From contig JAFLDO010000015.1 of the NCBI GenBank assembly GCA_017302455.1, forward strand, positions 1 to 64,000: a DNA stretch of 64,000 nt, given 5' to 3'. Source of the stretch: Accumulibacter sp. Lineage in GTDB: Bacteria; Pseudomonadota; Gammaproteobacteria; Burkholderiales; Rhodocyclaceae. The position numbers and the translations under genes were made by a program. Positions 55,701 to 63,073 of the stretch are shown one piece after another. Numbering within the stretch: the stretch's first letter is position 1; the number at the start of each line of letters is the position of its first letter. Under the pieces are notes generated by a model that searched no databases, was not told the DNA's origin, and saw nothing but the letters and a program-made list of their open reading frames with translations.

Positions 55701-55859
55701 ACCGGCCGCCAGATTGTTCGGGCATTTGGGATCGGTATTGCCATCTGGACAGTTCAACGCCAGCGTGATGACCTCAGGAGCGGGCGCAGAAGCCGCTTCC
55801 GCCCAGGGGAGAGCCAGAGTCAGGCACAGCGCCAGCATCGTTGATGCAAAACCCTTCAT
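52743..55859 (-). CDS. Giant Gln/Pro-repeat secreted protein
   Basis: A 1038-residue protein from ATG 55859 with signal peptide MKGFASTMLALCLTLALPWA, cut near AEA. After LNCPDGNTDPKCPNN come about 18 copies of a 12-residue repeat (EQQRARQQAQQQ/EQQRAQQQAQQQ), residues about 60-275. Then seven Pro-rich units of roughly 50 residues follow, with the core PPPDGRRP. The C-terminal third (about 650-1038) has a charged DGRERRMIERTRYARWWNG region, a hydrophobic stretch near AVPVVVAAATWVAFASP and a Cys-containing tail VSACAASGKC. The Gln region would form extended helices or coiled coils; a cell-surface or periplasm-spanning role is inferred. The protein family is not recognised. Confidence 0.8.
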   Translation of the reverse strand: MKGFASTMLALCLTLALPWAEAASAPAPEVITLALNCPDGNTDPKCPNNLAAGGRRPSPPSREQEQQAQQQEQQRARQQAQQQEQQRAQQQAQQQEQQRARQQAQQQEQQRAQQQAQQLEQQRARQQAQQQAQQQEQQRARQQAQQQEQQRAQQQAQQQEQQRARQQAQQQEQQRAQQQAQQLEQQRARQQAQQQEQQRAQQQAQQQEQQRAREQAQQQEQQRAQQQAQQHEQQRAREQARQQEQQRAQQQAQQQEQQRARQQPLQQEPPRALQAVPQAPLGQSPGVIRQPGQQPQVAGAGLGLPPPDGRRPGQPGPVGQAPTTMSSQGQAPTAIRAPAPVLPAQASAVAQVQAPPRDGARSGQPGPVVQTPASATAPGQAQAPPVIRPAAQPVQPPMTAQGQPPTPDGRRPSQSVVVVQTPAPATAPGQPPGSAAVRPLAQPVPAPPAAQVQSPPPDGRRPREAVALGQAPATAPGQAPAPAAIRPPVQPVQPPVTAQVPGPPPDGRRPGQSGLVLQTPATAAVPGKPPASAVLGPSVQPAPAAAQAQLAPSDGHRPREPVAPGQAPATAPVSAPGLAEAPAVTRPAGQPGQASLPAQAQQSSDVRRPAPDGRRSTPAQAVVVDAATSVVPHGNRNSFDIRQKNADGSQIVVSQQQLPDGTKRVTGFKQTDDTRDGTTTRVYADGRLVTQGRDFERRSVGSGTSFVTHRNGLRAAVLPDGRPVFQDRFTSFRDQDGRERRMIERTRYARWWNGRPEYEPRPVVRRYDVVYIHGAPVAQYRPSRFVPDDYRGHYARFAVPVVVAAATWVAFASPVTSYNDPLALMGDMQISSAFEEGYAYSTPYGASPVYDAPEAATLRSQMTTVRQHVKTSVQGNAALKDQLAGVDVQAASSRVQEAVGSAVPIQIPEEVRQQVRKQVRLSVAMHQNGRPLVLADVLASGYARIYLFQTAQPLNVAQASAGVECFLNTGDLIGFSKLPAGEGAFAEMKVVASGSSSCLPGEVVLVRLTDLQEMLNGFSERVEENMQRVSACAASGKC
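54030..54960 (-). repeat. Tandem Pro-rich repeat region, about seven units of roughly 150 bp
   Basis: Each unit encodes a block beginning PDGRRP and ending near AQ-P, with alternating GQAPATAPGQ and IRPPVQPVQ segments. Units are diverged at the ends but the CGGCGTCCATCCGGC core recurs at regular spacing. Coding is within the large repeat protein. Confidence 0.7.
55040..55675 (-). repeat. 36-bp tandem repeats encoding a 12-residue Gln-rich unit
   Basis: About 18 copies alternate between two forms, and runs of several copies are nearly identical, such as 55310-55450 and 55500-55640. The high identity suggests recent expansion or recombination. On the opposite strand the same DNA reads as an artificial Leu/Ala-rich protein. 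Confidence 0.8.
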
Positions 55860-56000
55860 TCCGTCTTCCCCAGGTCGATGCCATGCCCATGCACTCGAGG
55901 ATCGGGCTGGACCGCGCATCGCGTTACGTACTATCCCTGAGAACAACGCGCGAAGTTGGCCCTACGCTGACGACCTGTTCAGAATGCCGGTGGCAGCCGC

Positions 56001-57524
56001 TCAGCCTGAGGCCTTGTTGCCTGTTGCCGCGCTTACCGCCGTCGGCGGCGATTCGGGATCTCGTTTGCGCGCTTTGCTTACTCGGTGCCGCGGCCGTGGA
56101 GCCGTGTTCGGTAGCACCGGCCCGGCCTGTGACAGTTGCTGCAGTTCCCCATAGGCGATGGTCAAAGCCCGCGCGAGCGAGTGCACGTCCGGCAGGGCAG
56201 CGCGGGCGACCGTCAAGCCAAAGTCCAGGGAATCGCCATAGCTGAACACCGTGATGTTGAGGCCCAGACCATGCGTGACGATACTCAGGGGCCAGCAGGC
56301 ACGCACCCGGGCACCGGCCAGAAACAGGGGCCGCCGCGGACCCGGCACATTTGAAATCGCCAGATTGGCCAGCGGCGGGATGACCTTGGTCAAGCCCGAC
56401 CGACCATAGAGCGAAGCCAACACGCTGAGGATCCAGGGCGCGCCTAGCGACGGAAAATCGGTCGGGATCACCGACCGTGCATGCGTCGTCAAGGACTTGG
56501 CGGCACCGGCGGCGGCGCGAACCGCGTGCAGACGACGCAACGGATCGGCCAGATTGGTCGCCAGCTTGACCAGCGTCAAGGTCGCCTGGATGCTCGTATC
56601 GGTGTCACCCGCCGCGCGCAGCGAAACCGGCATGGTGGCGATCAGCGACTTGCGCGGGACGCCGCCGTGTTCCTGCAGATAGCGACGCAGCGCACCACTG
56701 CAGATGGTCAGGACGATATCGTTGAGCGTCGCATCCTGCCGCCGGGCTATCTCCTTGACGCCGGAAAGCGACAGCGAGACTGCGGAGAACCCACGCTCGC
56801 CGGTAATCGGAACGTTGAGCGGTGTCTTCGGGCCGAAGGCGAGGTTCTGCCGCATACCCGCGGACTTGTCCTTGGCGTCCGCCTTGACCAGGCCGGCCAG
56901 CAGCTGCAGTCCCGCGGGCAGTGACTTGGCGGCATTGACGCACTGGAACGCCGTCTGACGCAAAGCAGCGCCCAGCCGCTGCCCGATACCCGGATTCTCT
57001 GCCGCGCCGATCCGCTCGCTCCAGTCGGCCGGCACCTGCGCCGGCTCGCGGGTCTCGTCGAACAGTGCCGCCGCCAGGGCCATGCCGGACACCCCATCGA
57101 GCGCAGCGTGATGGATTTTCAGGTACAAGGCGATCTCACCAGTCGCCAGCCCGTCGATGATCGTCAGCTCCCACAGCGGGTAGCGTCGATCGAGCAGGGT
57201 GGCATGGAGCCCAGCGACACAGGCTTCAAGTTCGGAGAAACCGGCAGCTTCCGACAGGACGACGTACCGAAGATGATGCGAGAAGTCGGGGGCGCCACCA
57301 TCGATCCAGACCGGATTGGCAAACCCCAGCGGCATCGGCGCCAGCCGCGCGCGCATTGGCGGCGAGAGCGCCAACCGCGGCAGCAATTGTCGCCGGATCT
57401 CGCCGGCGAAGTCGCCGCTCCGCTCCGCCGACGCCTCCAGCAGAAACAAGGCGGCCACATGCATCGGCGTCGCCGGCGTTTCCAGGTGCAGAAACGCGCC
57501 CTCCAGCCCACTCATGTCTTTCAT
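56001..57524 (-). CDS. WS/DGAT family wax ester synthase/diacylglycerol acyltransferase
   Basis: A 507-residue enzyme starting at ATG 57524 (MKDMSGLEGAFLHLETPATP). The catalytic HHAALDG lies near residue 140 and PLWELTIIDGL just before it; NVPGPRRPLFLAG and GLNITVFSYGDSLDFG mark the C-terminal domain. These enzymes join fatty acyl-CoA to an alcohol or diacylglycerol, making storage wax or triacylglycerol. It fits the carbon-storage theme of the window with phaM and actP. The last about 30 residues (KARKRDPESPPTAVSAATGN) are a low-complexity tail. Monocistronic as far as can be seen. Confidence 0.9.
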   Translation of the reverse strand: MKDMSGLEGAFLHLETPATPMHVAALFLLEASAERSGDFAGEIRRQLLPRLALSPPMRARLAPMPLGFANPVWIDGGAPDFSHHLRYVVLSEAAGFSELEACVAGLHATLLDRRYPLWELTIIDGLATGEIALYLKIHHAALDGVSGMALAAALFDETREPAQVPADWSERIGAAENPGIGQRLGAALRQTAFQCVNAAKSLPAGLQLLAGLVKADAKDKSAGMRQNLAFGPKTPLNVPITGERGFSAVSLSLSGVKEIARRQDATLNDIVLTICSGALRRYLQEHGGVPRKSLIATMPVSLRAAGDTDTSIQATLTLVKLATNLADPLRRLHAVRAAAGAAKSLTTHARSVIPTDFPSLGAPWILSVLASLYGRSGLTKVIPPLANLAISNVPGPRRPLFLAGARVRACWPLSIVTHGLGLNITVFSYGDSLDFGLTVARAALPDVHSLARALTIAYGELQQLSQAGPVLPNTAPRPRHRVSKARKRDPESPPTAVSAATGNKASG

Positions 57525-57646
57525 TGACGAAGCCTCATCATGCCTCCGAGGATTGGCCGTTCCCGCCGGGTTCCTGAAGCGGCGTCAACTCCCGCTGCCT
57601 TAGCCCGCGGAGCGTGCCAGCGCGAACGCGTTACGCACCCGCTGAC

Positions 57647-59785
57647 TCAAGGATCCGCCTTGCGAAGGGCCGCTTCCGTGATCTCCTGGACTTCCTCCAG
57701 CGTTGTCGCGGCCAACGCTTCCTGGGTAACCGCTTCCATCTCTCCGAGCGTCATCTGCCGCAAGAAGCGGCGGATAGCCGCCGCGTGAAACGGGTTCATG
57801 CTCAAGCTCCTGACGCCCATTCCCAGCAACAGGCAGACGGGAGCCGGGTTCCCCGCAGCCTCGCCACACACCGACACACCGATCCCTTGATCCAGTGCTG
57901 TGCGCACCACATGCTGCGTTGCCCGCAGAACGCTCGGATGCAGGAAGGCCTGCACGCCTTGGGACTCCAGGGCCTGGCGGTCCGTCGCCAGGATGAAGTG
58001 GGCGAGATCGTTGGTCCCGATCGATACGAAGTCGACCATTTTGACGACGTCATGGATTTTGATCACCGCCGCCGGGGTTTCGATCATGGCGCCGATCGCC
58101 ACGCGCCTGGCGAGTTGCTCGGCTTCGATCACCTCGGCGACCAGATGGCGAGCCTCCCGCAGATCGGCAACGCCCGTGACCATGGGAAACATGATGCGCA
58201 CGTCACCCATCGCCGCGGACTTCAGGATGGCCTGCACCTGACGGCGGAACATGCTCTTCTCGGCCAGGGAGAAGGCCAGGCCGCGCTTGCCCATGCGGAA
58301 GGCAAGCTCACTGTCGCTGCCATCAAATCGCGGGACCTTGTCGCCACCGAAGTCCATGGTCCGGATGACGACGGCGGACGGATTGAGCGTTCTCGCCACC
58401 GCGGAATAGGCCGCCACCTGCTCGTCCAGGGTCGGGGCCTGCGCGACGTCGAGAAAGAGGAACTCCGACCGGAAGAGGCCGACACCGTCCAGCCGATACT
58501 CCGAGACCAGGTGTGCCTCATCCGGCCGGCTGATGTTCGCGTACAGTCCGATACGCACGCCATCCTTGGTGGTGGGTTCCTCCGCCGCATCCGGCACGGC
58601 AAAACTCTCGTTGGCGACATGTCTGCTTCGGCGTTCGGCGAAAAGCTCGGATTGCATCCGGGTCGGCGCCACGATCACCGTACCCGCCTCCGCATCCACC
58701 AGCAAACGGTCGCCGGTTGCCAACAGATCCGCAACATCCTTGATGTCGCTGACTGCCGGGATGTTGCGGGTGCGCGCGAGAATGGCGACATGCGAGGCGG
58801 GACCGTTGCGCTCGGTGACCAGAGCGACCAGATTGACGCGGTCCACCTGAAACATGTCGGACGGCAGGAGTTCCCTGGCGACGAGAATCGTGTGCGGCGG
58901 CAGGGAGGCGAGGCGACTGGCTGGCGACTCGCCGCAGCCCCCGATATTGCGCAAGACGCGGCGGCCGACGTCACGAATGTCGGCACCCCGCTCGCGCATG
59001 ACTTCGTGAGTCAAGGCCTCCAGCATCTCGGCCATTCCCCGGACTTCCTCGGCGACAACCTGGTCGACCTTGATCAGTTCCGCACGCACGCGCCGCTTGC
59101 AAGTGTTCCAGAACTCGTCGTCATTGAGCATGGCCAGTTGTACATCGAGCAAGGCGCTTTCCGCGGCCGCCATGTCGTCGGCGAGATGTCTGTCCTTGTG
59201 GTCCAGTTCGCGCACCGCCGCCGCCAGCGCCTCGTCGAGACGTCTGATCTCTTCGTCGATGTCATCGGCTGCGACGGGTTGGTGCTCGACCGGCAATTCG
59301 CTTTCCGCCGGCAGGTGGATCCAGGCCACGCCCTCCACCATCCCCGGGGAAAGCCCTCGACCTTGCAGGGTGGCACTCGCCATTCTGCTGAAGGCGCGCA
59401 GCTGGCTCACCTGAAACTCTCTTTTCGTTACCGTGCTCTTCAGTCGTCTTGTCTGGGCCGCCGTCCTGCCGATCAGATACGCATAGAGCGCCATGGCGGC
59501 GATCTCGATCAGCGCGTTGATCGCGGCAATGGCGGCCGAGGCGTCCGTGCCCCAGGGAAACTCGTACGCGAGCCGCAGCAGCGGCAGCATCGCGGCGAGC
59601 GCATACGCCAGGTACCGCTGGTGCCGCCAGGCAGCAAAGCCGACCGGAAGAGCGTAGAGCAGCGGAAACCCGATTTCTTCGCCCGCCCTGACGTCGACCC
59701 ACAAGACGAGTACCGCGACAGCGATGCTGAAGAGCGCGGGGTGTCGGTTGCTGACCTTTTCCAGCAAGCGCGGCGCAAGCGGCAT
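57647..59785 (-). CDS. PTS enzyme I fused to an N-terminal membrane domain
   Basis: A 712-residue protein from ATG 59785 with AGGAG 8 nt upstream. Residues about 15-115 hold four hydrophobic segments (FSIAVAVLVLWVDV, FPLLYALPVGFAAW, YALAAMLPLLRLAY, NALIEIAAMALYAYLIG) resembling the membrane sensor part of some signalling proteins. A short coiled coil leads into enzyme I: the phospho-His in GPASHVAILARTRNIPAV near residue 330, the PEP-binding barrel with GLFRSEFLFL, GTNDLAHFILATDR, and Cys in VCGEAAGNP near 640. The usual N-terminal HPr-binding helices are compressed. No HPr or EIIA is nearby. It may feed phosphate into a regulatory rather than sugar-uptake route. Confidence 0.85.
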   Translation of the reverse strand: MPLAPRLLEKVSNRHPALFSIAVAVLVLWVDVRAGEEIGFPLLYALPVGFAAWRHQRYLAYALAAMLPLLRLAYEFPWGTDASAAIAAINALIEIAAMALYAYLIGRTAAQTRRLKSTVTKREFQVSQLRAFSRMASATLQGRGLSPGMVEGVAWIHLPAESELPVEHQPVAADDIDEEIRRLDEALAAAVRELDHKDRHLADDMAAAESALLDVQLAMLNDDEFWNTCKRRVRAELIKVDQVVAEEVRGMAEMLEALTHEVMRERGADIRDVGRRVLRNIGGCGESPASRLASLPPHTILVARELLPSDMFQVDRVNLVALVTERNGPASHVAILARTRNIPAVSDIKDVADLLATGDRLLVDAEAGTVIVAPTRMQSELFAERRSRHVANESFAVPDAAEEPTTKDGVRIGLYANISRPDEAHLVSEYRLDGVGLFRSEFLFLDVAQAPTLDEQVAAYSAVARTLNPSAVVIRTMDFGGDKVPRFDGSDSELAFRMGKRGLAFSLAEKSMFRRQVQAILKSAAMGDVRIMFPMVTGVADLREARHLVAEVIEAEQLARRVAIGAMIETPAAVIKIHDVVKMVDFVSIGTNDLAHFILATDRQALESQGVQAFLHPSVLRATQHVVRTALDQGIGVSVCGEAAGNPAPVCLLLGMGVRSLSMNPFHAAAIRRFLRQMTLGEMEAVTQEALAATTLEEVQEITEAALRKADP

Positions 59786-60025
59786 GCTTTCACTCCTTCT
59801 CTCGGCGTCGAGGATCCGTCGACTGAAGACCCGCAACCAACGCGACGTGCCTCAAGTTCATTCCACGGCTAGTGTACGCTCGTCACGGACGCCCGCCCAC
59901 GCCGCTTTCACCGTCGATCACCCAACGGATGGGCGGTGGCCCCCCGCCACCGCCAGACAGCAGTCAGAGCTGGACGGCGGGGCCGGCGATGTCGGCAACA
60001 GACCAATCGACACCACTCGAGGCAC

Positions 60026-60532
60026 TCAGTTGCGAGGCGGGCCGCCGGGGCCGAATCTGCCCCACTGCCCCATGTGTTCGATCTTGCCCTTGAAGAACAG
60101 GCGCGCCTTCTCCTTCTGCGTCGCGTCAAGGCTGTCGTAAACCGCCAGCCAGCGGTCGCGATTGGCCTCGTGCTGCTTGCGCCCGGCATCCTTGAGCGCG
60201 TCCATCTGCCTGGCGATGGCGCGCAGGTCGGCGCCCGGCTGGCTGACGGCGGCCAGTACTTCCTCGTGTTGCTTGCGCCGCTGGTCGCGCATTTCATTCA
60301 TGCTTGCCTTGCCGGCCTTGTCGGCCTCCTGCCAGATCGCCTCCTGCCTCGCGTCGAGCTTGAGTTCGTCGTGCAGCCGGGACATCTCCTTCATGCCGTA
60401 AGCCATCCGCTGCTCCATCCGGCCACCGCCGGCACCGCAGCGCTCCGGATTCATGGCGAAAGCCGTGCCGCCGACGCCGAGGGCGAGAAGCACTGCAGCA
60501 ACGAGAATACGCGGGGAGAATTTCGATTTCAT
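60026..60532 (-). CDS. Spy/CpxP-like periplasmic protein
   Basis: A 168-residue protein with signal peptide MKSKFSPRILVAAVLLALGV, cut near AFA. AGGAG lies 7 nt before ATG 60532. The mature part is a charged all-helix protein with LDARQEAIWQEADKAGK and SLDATQKEKARLFFKGK, diverged forms of the Spy/CpxP LTxxQ motifs, and a Gly/Pro tail. Such proteins are envelope chaperones or feedback inhibitors of a sensor kinase. It is divergent from the adjacent two-component operon, the same layout as cpxP-cpxRA, so it is probably both target and modulator of that system. Confidence 0.82.
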   Translation of the reverse strand: MKSKFSPRILVAAVLLALGVGGTAFAMNPERCGAGGGRMEQRMAYGMKEMSRLHDELKLDARQEAIWQEADKAGKASMNEMRDQRRKQHEEVLAAVSQPGADLRAIARQMDALKDAGRKQHEANRDRWLAVYDSLDATQKEKARLFFKGKIEHMGQWGRFGPGGPPRN

Positions 60533-60621
60533 GTAAAGACTCCTTATATCAGATTGATTGATCGCGCCGTGAGATGCTGTTTGCCACCTCCCGCGATGTC
60601 GTCATTCTGCTTCGCCTGCCG

Positions 60622-60667
60622 TTGCAAACGATTTCCGAGCGGTGACAGGTCTTTGCAAATTGTTTCC
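60622..60667. promoter_or_regulatory. Direct repeats TTGCAAA-N3-TTTCC between spy-like and regulator genes
   Basis: TTGCAAACGATTTCC (60622-60636) and TTGCAAATTGTTTCC (60653-60667) agree at 12 of 15 positions and start 31 bp apart, about three helical turns. They lie in the 198-bp divergent intergenic region. Direct repeats on one face of the helix are typical of OmpR-family regulators, so they may be binding sites for the adjacent response regulator. Confidence 0.5.
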
Positions 60668-60730
60668 CCTGTTCGGAACCACCCGGCAGGGAGGCATAGA
60701 ATGACAAGGGTACCCACAGGCATCACGACC

Positions 60731-61453
60731 ATGAAGAAGATCCTGCTGATTGACGACGATTCCGAACTGCGTCCCCTGCTCGCCACCTATCTCGGACGGC
60801 ATGGTTTCGACACGCTGCTGCTGCCCGACACTCGCCAGCTCGATGCGTTTCTCCAACGCTATCAACCCCACCTGCTGGTGCTCGACCTGATGCTTCCCGG
60901 TGAGGACGGTCTGGCCGCCTGCCGCCGTCTGCGCGCCCGCGGCGAGACGCTGCCGGTGATCATGCTGACTGCGCGCGACGAACCGGTCGACCGGGTGATC
61001 GGCCTGGAGATGGGTGCCGACGATTACCTGGGCAAGCCTTTCGACCCCCGCGAACTCGTCGCCCGCATCGAGGCTGTCCTGCGTCGCGGCACGCGCCCGG
61101 CGGCGGCGCCTGATCCCGAAGGTGGCCTGGTGTGCTTCGGCGAATGGCTTTTCGACCGCGGCGCCCGTCAGTTGTCGAGGAACGGCCAGGTGGTAGCACT
61201 GACCAGTGGCGAATTCGCGCTGCTGAACGCACTCGTCGCCAATGCCAACCGCCCGATGAAGCGCGAACGCCTGCTCGAATTGACGCGCGGTGAAAGCACG
61301 GAATCGTTCGACCGTGCGATCGATGTCCAGATTCACCGCTTGCGTCGCCTGATCGAGGTCGATCAGGCACACCCGCGCTATCTGCAGACCGTCTGGGGGG
61401 TCGGCTATGTCTTTGTTCCCGATGCAGCAAGCGCCGGCAGCGCCGACCCGTGA
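60731..61453 (+). CDS. OmpR-family response regulator
   Basis: A 240-residue regulator from ATG 60731 (MKKILLIDDDSELRPLLATY). Receiver domain 1-120 has DDD acidic residues, the phospho-Asp in VLDLMLPGEDG, Thr in MLTARDE and Lys in YLGKPFDP. The winged-helix DNA-binding domain covers about 135-235 (LTSGEFALLNALVANANRPM, FDRAIDVQIHRLRRLIE). Its stop overlaps the kinase start by GTGA. It pairs with the downstream kinase to control the divergent Spy-like gene. Confidence 0.92.
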   Translation: MKKILLIDDDSELRPLLATYLGRHGFDTLLLPDTRQLDAFLQRYQPHLLVLDLMLPGEDGLAACRRLRARGETLPVIMLTARDEPVDRVIGLEMGADDYLGKPFDPRELVARIEAVLRRGTRPAAAPDPEGGLVCFGEWLFDRGARQLSRNGQVVALTSGEFALLNALVANANRPMKRERLLELTRGESTESFDRAIDVQIHRLRRLIEVDQAHPRYLQTVWGVGYVFVPDAASAGSADP

Positions 61454-62760
61454 GACTTTTCCCCAATTCGCTTGCCGGACGCACCGTGCTCCTGGTGGTT
61501 GCGGTCATCGCCGTGGCCGAGTTCGCTACGCTGTCGCTGATCGGGCATTTTCGACGTACATCGCACCTCAATCAGACCGTTCAGTTGATCGCCAGTCAGG
61601 TACGCCTGCTGCAGATCGTCCTGCCCAGCCTCGACGCCGCGGGACGCCGCCAGCTGAGTGGCGCCGATGCCGGCGAGCGGGGCCTGCAGTTGGGTCCCGA
61701 CGACAGTCACGTACCGCGCCATCAGCCGAGATTCCGCTTTGCCCGCCACCTCGCGCTCGAACTCGGCGAACGTCTCGGCGAACCGGTGCTGCTCAGGCAT
61801 GGCGGGCCGGGGCAGCGTACGGGCCTGTGGATCGGTTTCCTCGCCGGTGGCGAGCGCTGGTGGCTGATTTTGCCGCCACCGCGTTTCGAGCCGCAGGAAC
61901 TCCCGGCTGATCTGTGGCTGGGCCTGGCCGGGACGCTGGCTGCCGTGCTGCTGATCGCCGGCTTGTTCGTGAGAGGTATCGTCCGCCCGCTGGCACGTCT
62001 CGGCGACGCCGTCGCGGCGACGGGTGACGGCGCGGCACAGCGGGTGACGCCTGACGGACCACGCGAAGTCCGACGGCTTGCCGCCCGCCACAACACGATG
62101 CTCGACCAGTTGGCGACAGCCGCCGCCGAGCGTCGCGAGATGCTTGCCGGTCTGACGCACGACCTGCGGGCGCCGCTGGCCCGCCTGCGCCTGCGCCTGG
62201 CGCTGCTCGACAGCGATACCGAGCGCGCCGGCATCGCGCATGACCTGGACGACATGGAGCGGATCGTCGGCCAGTGTCTGCAGTTCCTGCGCAGCGAGGA
62301 GGCCGATCGAGCACCCGTGCCGCTGGCCATCGCCGCCTTGTTGCGCGACGGGGTCGCCCGCCAGCGCGAGCTCGGCCGGGCCATCGAGCTGACCATCAGC
62401 GCCGCCGCCGAGCCGCGCAAGGTCGCGATCGCCGCGGGTAATCTGCAGCGTCTCCTCGACAACCTGATCGACAATGCCCTCCAGCACGGTGTGCCACCGG
62501 TGCACGTCGAGTTCAGCATGGCTGGCGAGTCGCTCGCCAGGCTGCTCGTGCGTGATCACGGGCCCGGAATCGCAGAGGCGGATCGCCAGCGTGCGCTCGA
62601 GGCCTTCGCCCAACTCGAGCCCGCGCGGGCGACCAATGGCAGCTGCGGGCTGGGCCTGGCGATCGTCCGGCGAATCGCCGCCGGTTGTGGCGGTGAAGTC
62701 CTCCTGGGCGAGGCGCCCGACGGCGGACTGGAGGTTGTCGTGTGTTTGCCCACTTCCTGA
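61450..62760 (+). CDS. EnvZ-type membrane sensor histidine kinase
   Basis: A 436-residue kinase starting at the GTG 61450. Transmembrane segments lie near 11-33 (TVLLVVAVIAVAEFATLSLI) and 152-175, bracketing a periplasmic sensor of about 115 residues. HAMP follows (GIVRPLARLGDAVAATGDGA). The H-box is LTHDLRAPLARLRLRL, the N-box LQRLLDNLIDNALQHG, with DHGPGI and GLGLAIVRRI nucleotide-binding loops. It is the cognate kinase of the overlapping OmpR-type regulator. The stimulus is unknown, though a Spy-like partner suggests envelope damage. Confidence 0.92.
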   Translation: MRLFPNSLAGRTVLLVVAVIAVAEFATLSLIGHFRRTSHLNQTVQLIASQVRLLQIVLPSLDAAGRRQLSGADAGERGLQLGPDDSHVPRHQPRFRFARHLALELGERLGEPVLLRHGGPGQRTGLWIGFLAGGERWWLILPPPRFEPQELPADLWLGLAGTLAAVLLIAGLFVRGIVRPLARLGDAVAATGDGAAQRVTPDGPREVRRLAARHNTMLDQLATAAAERREMLAGLTHDLRAPLARLRLRLALLDSDTERAGIAHDLDDMERIVGQCLQFLRSEEADRAPVPLAIAALLRDGVARQRELGRAIELTISAAAEPRKVAIAAGNLQRLLDNLIDNALQHGVPPVHVEFSMAGESLARLLVRDHGPGIAEADRQRALEAFAQLEPARATNGSCGLGLAIVRRIAAGCGGEVLLGEAPDGGLEVVVCLPTS

Positions 62761-63073
62761 CCGGCGCGGCCCATCGGCCAGGGTCGCGCCGTTCGCGGAC
62801 GACACCGGCAAGAGGAGGCCGTCGCTGGAGGCGTTTCGCCGACCAGCGTATCGGAATCCTGTTCTCCCTCGTCGCACATGCTGGATGACAAGCCAGGCAG
62901 CGCCTCGGAAAGGTGCTCTCCCCGGCCGTCCCGAGCACCGTGGTGGACCGCACAGACAGCCACGAGAACCTACGCTAGAGTGCAGATCGCTTCAATTCAA
63001 AGACTTGAAAAGCCGACGAATCCGGGCATCATTATTGCTTTCTGAAAGAGGTTTCCTTGCAAAGGTTGCAGCG
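62761..63073. other. 313-bp region without a recognised gene
   Basis: Between the histidine kinase and the partial gene at the right edge. The last 80 bases turn AT-rich (around 62985-63060), as expected for a promoter. A TTGAAA is visible near 63004 but a matching -10 is only weak. No hairpin terminator of note after the kinase stop was found. Confidence 0.5.

Noticed and set aside
54116-55768. Long plus-strand open frames rich in Leu/Ala opposite the repeat protein
   Set aside because: They are the reverse reading of the 36-bp and Pro-rich repeats, have no start signal or domain, and the minus-strand frame has a signal peptide and a unique C-terminal domain.
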